From the NCBI GenBank assembly GCA_942491955.1, contig CALOCV010000031.1, positions 27,772 to 91,771 of the forward strand: a DNA stretch of 64,000 bases, given 5' to 3'. Origin of the DNA: CALOCV01 sp942491955 (GTDB taxonomy: Bacteria; Chlamydiota; Chlamydiia; Chlamydiales; CALOCV01). The notes under the pieces are model-generated. The model did not search any database and had not been told where the DNA came from. It saw nothing but the letters and a program-made list of their open reading frames with translations. Both the position numbers and the translations under genes were made by a program. This document shows, piece by piece, positions 38,358 to 48,295 of this stretch. Position 1 is the first letter of the stretch. The number at the start of each line of letters is the position of its first letter.

Positions 38358-39134
38358 ACACGGCTTTAGCTTAGCTCACCAGGAAGATCTTTTGCGAAGA
38401 GAGTGCGCCCGAAAGGGCATTCAAATTCTTGAACACTTTCAAGATGATGGCTACAGTGCAAAAGACTTTAAACGGCCAGCGTTTCAGGAACTCATTGCTT
38501 ATCTAAAGCGGCATAAGAAGCAGGTTCAATATTTACTCGTAACAAAATGGTGTCGTTTTTCCAGGGACGTTGCCAATACGATTTTGATGAATCACGAACT
38601 ACAAGCTCATGGAACACGTGTCGTTACCTTAGACGATGCCGAGGAATCGGATAATCCTGCCAATTTCTTGCTTACTATGTTAAATATGACGCTTCCCGAG
38701 ATTGATAACCGCATTCGTTCGAGAAATACCAAAGCTGGAATCTTTCGAGCACTGAAGGAAGGATTTTATCCGTACGGTGGATCACCTAAAGGTTATTCTA
38801 AGAACCTGTTTAAAATCTTTCTAATCCTGTATAAACAATTATTTTCCAAGACAATTGTAGGTATTTTATGCCCCATTGCTATCCTAGCGATATGGATCGT
38901 GAACAGTTTAACAAAATTAAACCTCTTCTGGAATCTGCAAGAAAAAAACACGTCCTAGAGCGGTCGACTTATATGATGTAATTTGTGGCATTTCATATGT
39001 TTGAAAAACCAGTTTACATATGGTCATCCTTGCTTTTGTCGTTTTATTCGTAAAACAGTTTTGAACGAGTTTTTAGAAAATAAACTACCACAGAGCCCAC
39101 AGAGAACACAGAGGGAGGACATATAGATTGTTTA

Positions 39135-39329
39135 GTGCATCCAGAAATGTCTGAAGAAGTTGTAGAGGATCAGGTAATTATAGAAATTAAATCTGTGAAT
39201 GGAATAGCTCTAATACACGAAGCACAACGACTATCTTATTTAAAGCTCTATGGAACTTGTGCTCGAGGATTGCTGATCAATTTTAATGTGAAACGATTGG
39301 TAGAAGGCATTCGTCGAATGAAAATATAA
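39135..39329 (+). pseudogene. Truncated GxxExxY-family gene, copy 4
   Basis: 64 codons, same protein as copy 2 (MHPEMSEEVVEDQVIIEIKS ... VEGIRRMKI). The near identity of copies 2, 3 and 4, including flanking CACAGAG repeats, indicates recent spread. The frame has no family N-terminus; expression is uncertain. Confidence 0.7.
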
Positions 39330-39429
39330 CCCTCTCTCTGTGCTCTCTGTGGGCTCTGTGGTAGTTTTTATTGCTGAGATATGTCAACCAAGTTTCTTAA
39401 GAACCTGTTTAAAATCTTTCTAATCCTGT

Positions 39430-39858
39430 GAGAGTAAAGGGTATGATGCAGGAAAAAAAATTTCAGGGATAAAACGACACATCGCTGTAGACACCCAAGG
39501 ATTACCTCATGCAATTCATATAACTACAGCAAATATTACAGATAGGAAAGGAGCGCTAGAAGCATGTTCATTGAAGAAGAGTTTTTTATCTGAAGTAAAA
39601 AACGTTTTAGCTGATGGAGGATACTCTGGAGAACCATTTTCAGATGGTATTCAAGAGATATTGGGTTGTCCAGTAGAAATAGCCAAGAGAAATGAATTGC
39701 ATACTTTTAAAGTGATTCCCAAAAGATGGGTTGTGGAACGTTCTTTTAGCTGGCTTGAAAAGTGTAGAAGATTATGGAAAAACTGTGAAAGAAAGCTAAA
39801 TACTAGCTTAACTATGGTAGTCTTAGCATTTGTAGTTCTTCTTTTAAAAAAATTTTAA
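39430..39858 (+). pseudogene. IS5/IS427-type transposase C-terminal half
   Basis: Reads SKGYDAGKKISGIKRHIAVD, ITTANITDRKGALEA, then VLADGGYSGEPF with the second Asp, WVVERSFSWLEKCRRLWKN with the catalytic Glu, and the end VLAFVVLLLKKF. The frame is intact from 39430, but the N-terminal half with the first Asp was deleted: an AATCCTG junction joins the IS end to this part. An internal ATG at 39571 is not a natural start. Confidence 0.75.
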
Positions 39859-40902
39859 ACAGGTTTTAAGGATCGAGGTGGTCAGAAAACCCCTTTGCTC
39901 ATTCCAGATGAACAAGCGCCTTTCGTTAAAGAAGCATTTGAAGTGTTTGCAACAGGTGTATTTCCCATTGAAGATGTTAGAAAGGCATCATAGAAAAATG
40001 GATTGAAATTGCAGCGTAGCCAATTGGGCAGATGCTAAGAAATCCTGTTTACATGGGAAAGATTTATGTTCCTGAAACGAAGAACGAAGAAGCTCACTTA
40101 GTTGATGGAGTCCATCAAGCCATTGTTCCTTCGGATCTATTTTGGAAAGTGCAAAAAATTCTAAACAAAAGAATGGAAAATCATTCTCATCTTTGCTCCA
40201 AGGAAAAGCTTCGAGATGAATTACCTCTAAGGGGACTTCTGAAATGTCCCCAATGTGGAAGGAACTGGACAGGAAGTATATCTTCCGGAAATGGAGGGAA
40301 ATATCCCTACTATCATTGTGAAAAAGGCTGCAAGTCTCGGGCTAATGCCACAATTGCTCATGAACAATTTTTCGAATTTCTTAATACACTACAGCCTCCA
40401 CCAGAAGTTATCGACTTACAGATGGCCATGATGGAAGTGCTCTTCAAAGCTAAAGAAGGAGATCGAGACCAGCAAATCAGAAAACTCAAAACTGAAATTG
40501 GTCAGCATAAACAGAACCTTCTCAAAATTGACCAACAACGATTTATATCAGGAGAACTAGAGGCTGATTCTTATCAACGACTCAAATCGCATACTTTGGG
40601 ACAGATTGATAACTTGAAGATCCAAGTCGCAGATTTGGAAATCACAGATACGGCTTTTCAGAAGTACACAAGGTATGGAATGAGTCTTTTGAAGGATTTG
40701 GCTTGGTATTTTCAAGAGGCTGGGTTAGAGGCCAAAAGAAAAATGCTTGGTTCGATTTTCCCTGGAAAATTAGTGTTTGAAGATGGAAATTATCGAACCA
40801 ATGGAATGAATCCAGCGCTTGCAATTATCTTACAGAAATCCAATGGGTTACAAAAAGAAAAAACCGGAAACATCGTCATTTCTGAAAATGTCTCCGGGGA
40901 TG

Positions 40903-40984
<82 letters not shown>

Positions 40985-41035
40985 ATAAGAGTACAGAAAG
41001 TGTATCCGTTTCCTCTGTTTCCGTCAATTTTGTTC

Positions 41036-41085
41036 GAGCCATTCCCGCTGTATCTATATTCCCTGGATCTGAAGTGGTGGGAATC
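41036..41085 (+). repeat. 50-base repeat, inverted partner of 8768-8817
   Basis: GAGCCATTCCCGCTGTATCT... matches the minus strand at 8768-8817 with four differences. It lies 51 bases beyond the tRNA-Leu. The two copies bracket the accessory region. Confidence 0.75.
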
Positions 41086-41147
41086 TAAACGTATTTTGTT
41101 CGTTCTTTTTTCTTTTCAGAAAGAAAATAACGCATTATTCTCTTGCC

Positions 41148-41459
41148 ATGACTCTTCGTTTTGTCCGTTCCATTGATGCAACCTACCCCTGGCTCCAGAA
41201 ATGGTCATGGGTCGTTGGTTTTTTCTTGCTTTGCGGATTCATCTACGAAAGAAGCTGGAGCCATTTTCATCGCGAACATCAGCGACTCCACCAGAAAAAA
41301 AAAGAGATCGAACACTCTCTCCTTGTTGCAGAAGAGGATCGACAACACCTTCAATGTCTGCTCGAGAGTCGCGATGATCCTGCCTGGCATGAGCTCCTTC
41401 TCAGAGAACACCTGGGTATGATCGCCGAAGGAGAGACAAAGGTCTATTTCCGCCGTTAA
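41148..41459 (+). CDS. FtsB/DivIC-like septum protein
   Basis: 103 residues: a short cytoplasmic segment, one transmembrane helix at about residues 22-36 (WSWVVGFFLLCGFIY), then a coiled coil (residues ~45-80, HREHQRLHQKKKEIEHSLL) and a C-terminal motif LLREHLGMIAEGETKVYF, which closely matches the R..LGM...GE end of FtsB/DivIC proteins. Such proteins form the divisome core with FtsL and FtsQ. Chlamydiae divide without FtsZ but keep several of these partners. Assignment is by architecture and C-terminal motif, so moderate. Followed by a secreted-protein gene on the same strand. Confidence 0.65.
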   Translation: MTLRFVRSIDATYPWLQKWSWVVGFFLLCGFIYERSWSHFHREHQRLHQKKKEIEHSLLVAEEDRQHLQCLLESRDDPAWHELLLREHLGMIAEGETKVYFRR

Positions 41460-41524
41460 AAAATCGATTGCTCTTTTTTATCAAAAGAATTACTATTATG
41501 TTCATATTTTATAAGGAACATTCT

Positions 41525-42403
41525 ATGCGCGCATTTATTGCTCTTCTTCTCACCCTCTCTCCCCTCTCTCTAATGGCCATCTCTTGGGTCCCCGGTGAAA
41601 AATATGTCTCCAAGCTCATCGAAGAATACCATCAAGGATCTTGGCAGGCTCCCCTTCAAGAAATCGAAGAGGCTTTCTTCTCGGCTCAACAAAATCCCTC
41701 TAATAGAGTGGTTCATAGAAGTCAGCAAACCGTAGAACAAAATGCCTCCTTATATAATGAATTATCGCAATGGTTCGATCACACCATGCGCATCTACACA
41801 GAAGAAGCCTACCGCATTCTAGCGAAGAGAAACGCACGCTACCAAATCTTGCAACGAGAGAACCCCTCATCTTCAATCCATGCCCTCATTACCGATTACC
41901 TAAAAAAAGAGGAGCAGAGACAATCTCCGTTTGCCTCGGTAGAGACCTATCTCTCCGATCAATCCTACTTCATCTCTTTCTGGCCCCCTCTTTTTGATGA
42001 AGAAAATACCGAGAAAAAAGAGAAAATCAGCCAACTTCTCTCCTTAAATCGAGGAAAGATGGCTCTTTTGCGTTTTCCCTCAAATAATCCCGAAAAAGAG
42101 CGCTCCTTCCGAGAAATTGCCCACATACTCCGGATCGATTTGTGGGAAAAAATTCAAGCACTCTATCCTGATCAAAAAAGCCGTATGCACTCCGCCGCTG
42201 AACAAGCGTATCGCTTTGCACAATGGGATATGGCAGCTGAATGGGATTTCTACTTCATCAAAAAGGCTGCAACAGAAGGAGAAACCGATTACGAGCGAAC
42301 CATTGGTCAACTCTTTTTCGAAACTCAAAATGAAATCGACCAAACCTATCGCAACTTCCAAACCGCTCTTCAGCAAGAGAGGCAAACCTTGGTGAAATCG
42401 TAG
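41525..42403 (+). CDS. Secreted hypothetical protein
   Basis: Not recognised. ATG at 41525 (the frame is open from 41468) behind AAGGAACATTCT. A signal peptide is clear: MRAFIALLLTLSPLSLMA, likely cut before ISWVPG. The mature ~275 residues are hydrophilic and helical (ETYLSDQSYFISFWPPLFDE, MAAEWDFYFIKKAATEGETD) with no cysteines or known motif. Probably periplasmic. Possibly co-transcribed with the FtsB-like gene 65 bases upstream. Confidence 0.7.
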   Translation: MRAFIALLLTLSPLSLMAISWVPGEKYVSKLIEEYHQGSWQAPLQEIEEAFFSAQQNPSNRVVHRSQQTVEQNASLYNELSQWFDHTMRIYTEEAYRILAKRNARYQILQRENPSSSIHALITDYLKKEEQRQSPFASVETYLSDQSYFISFWPPLFDEENTEKKEKISQLLSLNRGKMALLRFPSNNPEKERSFREIAHILRIDLWEKIQALYPDQKSRMHSAAEQAYRFAQWDMAAEWDFYFIKKAATEGETDYERTIGQLFFETQNEIDQTYRNFQTALQQERQTLVKS

Positions 42404-42459
42404 AGCTATTCCGTTCCAAAAGATGTACGTTTTATCAAAAGGACGTCAATTCAACCATG

Positions 42460-42474
42460 CGCTCTGTGGTAGTT
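42460..42474. repeat. Remnant of a CACAGAG repeat end
   Basis: GCTCTGTGGTAGTTT matches the outer end of the CACAGAG repeats around the GxxExxY genes. No other part of that unit is left here. It sits in the convergent gap between the secreted protein and the VOC gene. Confidence 0.5.
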
Positions 42475-42492
42475 TATAATCCTTCGTAAAGA

Positions 42493-43518
42493 TCATCGCC
42501 CTCCGCTCCGTTTTGAGGTATAGAAGAGAAGGGCGTGTCCATCGGGGTCTCTTGCCATAAATGCTTTTTCCACTCCAATAAACGAATTCTCAAAATTGGA
42601 GACCGCCTCAGAAGCGATTTTGTATCCCCTTTTTGCAATAAGCTCCTCCAATTCTTTGATGTCGTATACCTCTGCTTGAATCTGCCAATGCCACATATCA
42701 TTAGCCTTGGTATCAATAGGAACTTCTCTCCCCTCTTCTTTGGGCTCCACAAATTCGAGAAGATAGAGGGGAATCCCCCATTCAGGAGCAACAAGTTTCG
42801 TCCTTTTGATCTTGGATCCTCTCACCCCAGCGAGATGGTCCACCTCCTTTCCACTCAAGACATCCTCGCCCTCAATGCGAAACCCAAGCGTATCGCGGTA
42901 GAACTTCAAACTCTCATCGGTATCCGAAACGACAAAACCAGTATGACTAATCCCAACAAAGAGGGGCAAATCGGATTCTTGATACCACTGCTCTTTCTCT
43001 TTTTCATCCAAATATTCCATAAGAACCAATGGGTGACCATCGGGATCTTCAAAATAAAACGCCTTTACTTCCCCCTCTTCCGAATCCATCATGGGGAGCC
43101 TTTGCGGCGCATTGGAAATGTGCTGCACGTCGTGCTTGCGCAACGTTTGATAGGCCTTCTCAATATCCGTTGTAACGATAGCAATATGCTGATACCAGTG
43201 GTCATTGGTTCGAGAAGTAAGAGGAATGGGTCGCCCACGAGGAGTAAGAAACTCAACCAAGTCGAGCAATTGATCTCCCATTTGCAATGTCGCTACTCGC
43301 ATACGCGCATCAAATACACCAACGAGGTTTTCATACTCTTCGCCATAGACCTCGGTCTCCGCCACCTGGCTAAACCCCAACACTTGTGTGTAAAAGCGAA
43401 TCGAAAGATTGAGATCGTGCACGGTCATTCCAAGAGCATCGATATCCTTGATTTGTGGTTTTGCAAAAAGAGGGGATGCAGAAAAAAGAAAAAAAATTGC
43501 ACAGAAAAAATATTTCAT
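42493..43518 (-). CDS. Secreted two-domain VOC (glyoxalase-like) protein
   Basis: Signal peptide MKYFFCAIFFLFSASPLFA, then two vicinal-oxygen-chelate domains. Domain 1 (about residues 25-170): LGMTVHDLNLSIRFYTQVLG and AFYFEDPDGHPLVLMEY. Domain 2 (about 185-335): SHTGFVVSDTDESLKFYRDT and FMARDPDGHALLFYT. Each domain carries a C-terminal metal-ligand-like Asp/Glu region. VOC enzymes include glyoxalase I, dioxygenases and resistance proteins; export is unusual for the family. The substrate is unknown. Follows the GH63 gene by ten bases, so the two are probably one operon. Confidence 0.85.
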   Translation of the reverse strand: MKYFFCAIFFLFSASPLFAKPQIKDIDALGMTVHDLNLSIRFYTQVLGFSQVAETEVYGEEYENLVGVFDARMRVATLQMGDQLLDLVEFLTPRGRPIPLTSRTNDHWYQHIAIVTTDIEKAYQTLRKHDVQHISNAPQRLPMMDSEEGEVKAFYFEDPDGHPLVLMEYLDEKEKEQWYQESDLPLFVGISHTGFVVSDTDESLKFYRDTLGFRIEGEDVLSGKEVDHLAGVRGSKIKRTKLVAPEWGIPLYLLEFVEPKEEGREVPIDTKANDMWHWQIQAEVYDIKELEELIAKRGYKIASEAVSNFENSFIGVEKAFMARDPDGHALLFYTSKRSGGR

Positions 43519-43527
43519 AATCCACTC

Positions 43528-46191
43528 CTAGCCAGATTGTTGGATGAGTTTGGCAATGAGACCTGTCCATCCCGTTTGATGATTGGCTCCAAGCCCTTGA
43601 CCTGTCTCTCCATGAAAATACTCATGGAAAAGAATATATGAGCTCCATAATGGATCGTTTTGAAACATATCGTGACAACTCTGATAAACAGGTCGTTTTT
43701 TTTGTTCGTCTTCTGTAAAAATTCGAATCAGACGTTCTGATAATTTTTTTGCCACTTGTTGTAACGAGAGCATCCGTCCCGACCCTGTGGGAAACTCGAC
43801 TTGGAACGAATCCCCATAATAGTGATGAAATTTTTGCAATGACTCAATAATTAAAAAATTAATCGGAAACCAAATAGGACCTCGCCAATTGGAATTGCCG
43901 CCAAAGAGTTTATTCTTCGATTCAGCTGGCTCATAGTCGATCGAATATTCTTGATCATTCACCTTAAGGCGATAGGGTTTCTTTTCTAATACTTTTGAAA
44001 CAGAACGGATTCCATAATCGGAAAGAAATTCATTTTCGTCCAGAAGATAACGAAGAATCGATCGCAATCGTTTTTCGTCAAGGATAGCAAGCAAACGCCG
44101 TCTGCCTACACCATGTTCATACATGCAGGCCATTCCCTCTTTATAGTCGGGCCGACGGCTGATGAACCAATCCATACGACGCTGGAAAACGGAAACTTTC
44201 TGCATAAGAGAGGGCTCAATGGTCTCCACAGAAAACAGAGGGAGAAGACCGACCAATGAACGGACTTTAAGAGGGATGATTTCTTTGTCCGCAATGTTCA
44301 ATGCATCATAGAAAAAACCATCTTCCTCATCCCATAAAGAATACCCCTTCTTTCCACAATCTTTGATTGCATACGAAATGCGAAGAAAGTGCTCGAAAAA
44401 TTTGGTCGCATCATCCTGATAGATGGGATCTTCTGCAGCAAGCTCAAGAGCTATCTTCATCATGAGAATGCAAAAAAAACACATCCATGAGGTACCATCA
44501 GCTTGATCCAGCCTCTCTCCCGTTGCTAAGGGAGCACTGCGATCAAATAAGCTAATGTTATCCATCCCAAGGAATCCTCCTTGAAATACGTTGTTGCCTT
44601 CGGCATCTTTCCGATTGACCCACCATGTGAAATTGAGCAACATCTTATGGAAGATTCCCTCCAAAAATTTTCTATCAGCCTTTCCCTTCTGCTTGGCGTC
44701 AATTTTATAGACCCTCAAGGCAGCCCAGGCAAGGACGGGAGAGTTCACATCACTAAAATTCCATTCATATGCAGGTAACTGTCCATTGGGGTGCATGTAC
44801 CATTCCCGTGTCATTAATGTGAGCTGTCGTTTTGCAAAATCACTATCGATAAGAACAAGGGCGATACAATGAAAAGCAAGATCCCAACTCGCATACCAAG
44901 GATATTCCCATGTGTCTGGCATCGAGAGGACATCAAAGTTAACAAGATGTTCCCATTGGATATTCCGGCGATTCTTCCTCGGCTTGACATGAGCCATTTT
45001 CCCATGGTCTTCTGTCAACCATCGCTCCATATCATAGTAATAGAGCTGTTTTGACCAAAGCATCCCTGCAAAAGCTTGCCGCTGAATCTCTTTGAGCTCC
45101 GTTGAGAGCCCCTCTTTTTGTACACCATTGTAAAAAATATCAGCTTCTTTCTTGCGTTGATCGACAAGAGAAGAGAAATCATCAAAGGGTGTTTTCAAAG
45201 AACTGGGTGTCAAGCGAAGACGGAATGTGATAGAGCCTTTCCCTGGAATTTCTTGATCGTAAACGACTCCCATTTTTGTCCCTTTTTCTTCGGGATGCAC
45301 GCTATCTTTATCGCCATGGATCAAGTATCGATGGAAGCTATCTTTAACATACGGGGTTTTATTCGGTGTTCCCCATACGGCTTCTTGGTTGGTTTCATTT
45401 TCGGTAAAAAGGAGCTGTGGCTCCCCTTCCGCGTATAAAAAGCGGTGTCCTAAAGCGGGATGAGACAATTCGGCTACGACACGATCTCCTTGCGAAGATC
45501 CACGCCACACCTGCGGCTTTTCCGGGGTATCATTCATGGGCCCCCCCACATATCCCCAACTCCACGTGTTGCGAAACCACAATGTGGGCATGACAAGGCA
45601 TCGATGTGCTGCCTCACCTCGATTATGTACCTGGACTTCCATCAAGACATCATCTTCCCCGCCTTTTGCGTAGGAGATGAATACGTCAAAGTAGCGGTTA
45701 TCATCAAAAATACCAGTATCCGCAAGCTCATACTCGCGCTCGTCATACCCGCGTTTTTTATTCTCTTCGATCAATAGCTCATAGGGAAATGCTTCATGGG
45801 GGTATTTATACAACATCTTCATATAAGAATGGGTCGGCGTGTTATCGATGAAGTAATAATACTCCTTCACATCCTCTCCATGATTCCCTTCGGTATTGCT
45901 TAACCCAAATATCCGCTCTTTTAAGATGGGATCGTTTCCATTCCAAAGGGTAAGTGAAAGACAAACATATTGGTTTCGATCCGATATTCCACCAAGACCA
46001 TCTTCATTCCAACGATAGGTACGGCTTCGTGCCTGATCATGGGGAAAATAAGCCCACGCATCACCATCTAGACTATAATCTTCTCGTACAGTACCCCACG
46101 CTCTTTCACTGAGATAAGGACCCCATTTTTTCCAGTTTGCTTTTCTGGTATGGTGTTCTTCTAGGCGTTGTTTTTCTGCATTCAAAATCAT
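43528..46191 (-). CDS. GH63-family glucosidase
   Basis: 887-residue glycoside hydrolase with the (alpha/alpha)6 barrel of family 63, which includes mannosyl-oligosaccharide glucosidase and bacterial alpha-glucosidases. The N-terminal WGPYLSERAWGTVREDYS and DGLGGISDRNQ match bacterial GH63. Later DTWEYPWYASWDLAFHCIAL and LPAYEWNFSDVNSPVLAWAA contain the conserved catalytic-site acids, and GGNSNWRGPIWFPINFLIIE is another signature. No signal peptide, so cytoplasmic. Start ATG 46191 is well supported by homology at the first residues. It may process host- or self-derived gluco-oligosaccharides. Confidence 0.9.
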   Translation of the reverse strand: MILNAEKQRLEEHHTRKANWKKWGPYLSERAWGTVREDYSLDGDAWAYFPHDQARSRTYRWNEDGLGGISDRNQYVCLSLTLWNGNDPILKERIFGLSNTEGNHGEDVKEYYYFIDNTPTHSYMKMLYKYPHEAFPYELLIEENKKRGYDEREYELADTGIFDDNRYFDVFISYAKGGEDDVLMEVQVHNRGEAAHRCLVMPTLWFRNTWSWGYVGGPMNDTPEKPQVWRGSSQGDRVVAELSHPALGHRFLYAEGEPQLLFTENETNQEAVWGTPNKTPYVKDSFHRYLIHGDKDSVHPEEKGTKMGVVYDQEIPGKGSITFRLRLTPSSLKTPFDDFSSLVDQRKKEADIFYNGVQKEGLSTELKEIQRQAFAGMLWSKQLYYYDMERWLTEDHGKMAHVKPRKNRRNIQWEHLVNFDVLSMPDTWEYPWYASWDLAFHCIALVLIDSDFAKRQLTLMTREWYMHPNGQLPAYEWNFSDVNSPVLAWAALRVYKIDAKQKGKADRKFLEGIFHKMLLNFTWWVNRKDAEGNNVFQGGFLGMDNISLFDRSAPLATGERLDQADGTSWMCFFCILMMKIALELAAEDPIYQDDATKFFEHFLRISYAIKDCGKKGYSLWDEEDGFFYDALNIADKEIIPLKVRSLVGLLPLFSVETIEPSLMQKVSVFQRRMDWFISRRPDYKEGMACMYEHGVGRRRLLAILDEKRLRSILRYLLDENEFLSDYGIRSVSKVLEKKPYRLKVNDQEYSIDYEPAESKNKLFGGNSNWRGPIWFPINFLIIESLQKFHHYYGDSFQVEFPTGSGRMLSLQQVAKKLSERLIRIFTEDEQKKRPVYQSCHDMFQNDPLWSSYILFHEYFHGETGQGLGANHQTGWTGLIAKLIQQSG

Positions 46192-46224
46192 ACAATCTAC
46201 CCATCAAAGATTCAGAGATAACTC

Positions 46225-47012
46225 ATGCATACATATTTCGTAAAGGCGATCCTCGTTTTCTCTCTCTTTGCTTACTCGGGACTCAAAAATCCTATATCTC
46301 CTATCACGACTTGCCAAATGATCCTCGAGCAATACCCTATCTTCTTCCTCCTTTTCACCCTGCTAAAGCCATTCTCGATGAAATTTTTAGTACGAGTGAT
46401 ACAAGAATTATTACAAGCAAACAATCATTAAAAAAAATAGGAAAATTCCACCACATCCGCCAAGGATGCAGCCAATGTTATGTCGCTCATCACAAAAAAC
46501 TGGTAGGATACATTATTAAAGTGTATACCGACGATTTTCACCACGATGATCCTTTAGCGGCTTGGATTCGTCGAATAGAAGGAGCCAATGCGATTCGAAA
46601 ACTCCTAAAAAAAAGAGATCTCTCTGCCGATTTCCAAGTCCCCAAAAAATGGGTCTACCCAATACCAAGAATCCCTACTTCGGCAGTAGGATTGCAACAA
46701 AAGCATTACATTCTCGTGGCAGAAGATATGGATCCCTTGAACACACATGCTAATCAAACGCTATGGATGAGTCTGCGCATCGATCCACCCCTTCTCGATC
46801 AACTCTATTGCATTCTCTCTCAACTAGGCCTGTACGATTCGGTCTATCTCGATAATATTCCCTTTTCCCGAAACGGAAAAATCACCTTTATTGACACCGA
46901 GCACCACCACAAATGGCCCGTTCCCTACCACAAACTACAACCATACTTCCGCCCTTCGATGCAACTCCATTGGGAAAACACCTGGAATCGAAAAGAGGTG
47001 GTAGTACCATGA
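46225..47012 (+). pseudogene. Hypothetical protein, kinase-like end, apparent frameshift after the signal peptide
   Basis: The long frame has no start codon of its own except a TTG inside the divergent GH63 gene. An ATG at 46225 in another frame encodes a convincing signal peptide (MHTYFVKAILVFSLFAYSG); joining the frames near 46285 gives ...YSGTQKSYISYHDLPNDPRA. The body contains LLPPFHPAKAILDEIFSTSD, VGYIIKVYTDD, and IPFSRNGKITFIDTEHHH, the last recalling the metal-binding DxE end of aminoglycoside-kinase-like folds. It ends at 47012 in an ATGA overlap with the MFS gene. Likely an exported chlamydial family protein; real frame break or sequence error. Confidence 0.5.
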
Positions 47013-48259
47013 AGTGGTTGATTTGGTCTCTTTCCGTTCTTTTTTTTCTGTATGAGTTCATCTTGCGCATTTCCCCAAGCGTCATGGTAACGTCATTAAT
47101 GCAAGCATTCTCTGTCAATGCCGAAGCTCTTGGAACCCTCAGCGCCTTCTATCTCTATATTTACGCCCCTATGCAATTCCCTGTTGGGGTATTGATGGAC
47201 CGCTATGGGGCAAGACAACTCCTGACTGTGGCCACGTTTTCTTGTGGAGTGGGCGGGATTCTCTTTGGCATGGCGACAGTGCTTGCTGTTGCTGATATGG
47301 GACGTTTATTAATGGGATTCGGCTCGGCGTTTGCTTTTGTCGGTATGACCTACATTTGTTCTCATTGGTTTCCTTCCGAACAGCTCTCCTTACTTATCGG
47401 TATTAGCAATTCGATTGGTATGCTCGGCGCTGTGTTTGGAGAAGGACCATTAAGCGTCGCTGTCGATCATTGGGGATGGAGACCATGCTCCATTGGATTG
47501 GGGATCGCAGGTTTTGTGTTGGCCGCATCTATATTCTTGGTTGTCCGAAACATGCCCCAACATCCGGAAGGAAAGCCTATTAAGACTCCTGACCTAAGAA
47601 AAGCAATGAATAGCTTCTGGACCGTTTGCAAAAATCGATACACATGGATCAACGCTACCTTAAGCCTTTTGCTATACTCCATCACCGTAGCTTTTGCTGG
47701 ATTGTGGGCTGTCCCCTTTCTGCAAGAAGCGTATGGTCTTTCGAATGAAGCGGCAAGCTTTGGCAGCTCCATGATTTTTATCGGTTGGATTACCGGCGGC
47801 CCCCTTATTGGCCATATCTCTGCTCTATTCCATAGGAGGAAACCAATTTTGCGTTATGCGAGTCTCATCTTACTCGTATTATTCTGTTTGCTCGTCTATT
47901 ATCCCAAAACCCCTGAAACTCTTCTCTATATTCTTCTGTTCTTTATCGGTTATTTCTCTTCTGCACAACTTCTTACATTTAGCTTGGCTGTCCGGATCAA
48001 CCCATTCTGGGCTAAAGGGTCTGCCCTTGCCATAACCAATTTTATGACGATGTTGGGAGGAGCTATCCTACAACCGTTAGTCGGAGAGATTCTCGATCGA
48101 TCAACAGCAGGATATGTTGAAGGAATAATAGTGACGTATCCCATTGAAGCTTATCAAAATGCTCTTAGTGTTTTCCCCATTTGCCTTTTTGCCGCCTTCC
48201 TCCTCTCTTTCTTGCTCCCTAAGGAGCCTCTAAAAAAAAATTTGCTTAATCAGAGATGA
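47009..48259 (+). CDS. MFS transporter
   Basis: About 416 residues with twelve hydrophobic segments. The first loop has GVLMDRYGARQLLTVATF, the MFS motif A, and the family resembles ACS/hexuronate-type permeases. The ATG at 47009 overlaps the TGA of the preceding gene; a longer frame from 46913 would read through it and is rejected. The cargo is unknown. In related intracellular bacteria such transporters take up sugar acids, phosphates or amino acids. Confidence 0.85.
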   Translation: MKWLIWSLSVLFFLYEFILRISPSVMVTSLMQAFSVNAEALGTLSAFYLYIYAPMQFPVGVLMDRYGARQLLTVATFSCGVGGILFGMATVLAVADMGRLLMGFGSAFAFVGMTYICSHWFPSEQLSLLIGISNSIGMLGAVFGEGPLSVAVDHWGWRPCSIGLGIAGFVLAASIFLVVRNMPQHPEGKPIKTPDLRKAMNSFWTVCKNRYTWINATLSLLLYSITVAFAGLWAVPFLQEAYGLSNEAASFGSSMIFIGWITGGPLIGHISALFHRRKPILRYASLILLVLFCLLVYYPKTPETLLYILLFFIGYFSSAQLLTFSLAVRINPFWAKGSALAITNFMTMLGGAILQPLVGEILDRSTAGYVEGIIVTYPIEAYQNALSVFPICLFAAFLLSFLLPKEPLKKNLLNQR

Positions 48260-48295
48260 ATTAGGTATAGATCAAAAAAAAATAGAGAGAACGCT

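Larger units (their letters stand above)
38802..39866 (+). mobile_element. IS5-derived composite carrying GxxExxY, copy 4
   Basis: 1065 bases with TAA on both sides; left end GAACCTGTTTAAAATC, right end TTTTAAACAGGTTT (last base mutated). Same internal order as copy 2 on the other strand, including the extra internal IS end at 39401-39428. It carries the most complete transposase C-terminal half (about 39430-39858). It interrupts the serine recombinase. Confidence 0.88.

Noticed and set aside
42535..43641. A 368-codon plus-strand ORF opposite the VOC gene
   Set aside because: The opposite strand encodes a two-domain VOC protein with a signal peptide and conserved motifs; the long antisense frame has no recognisable domain.
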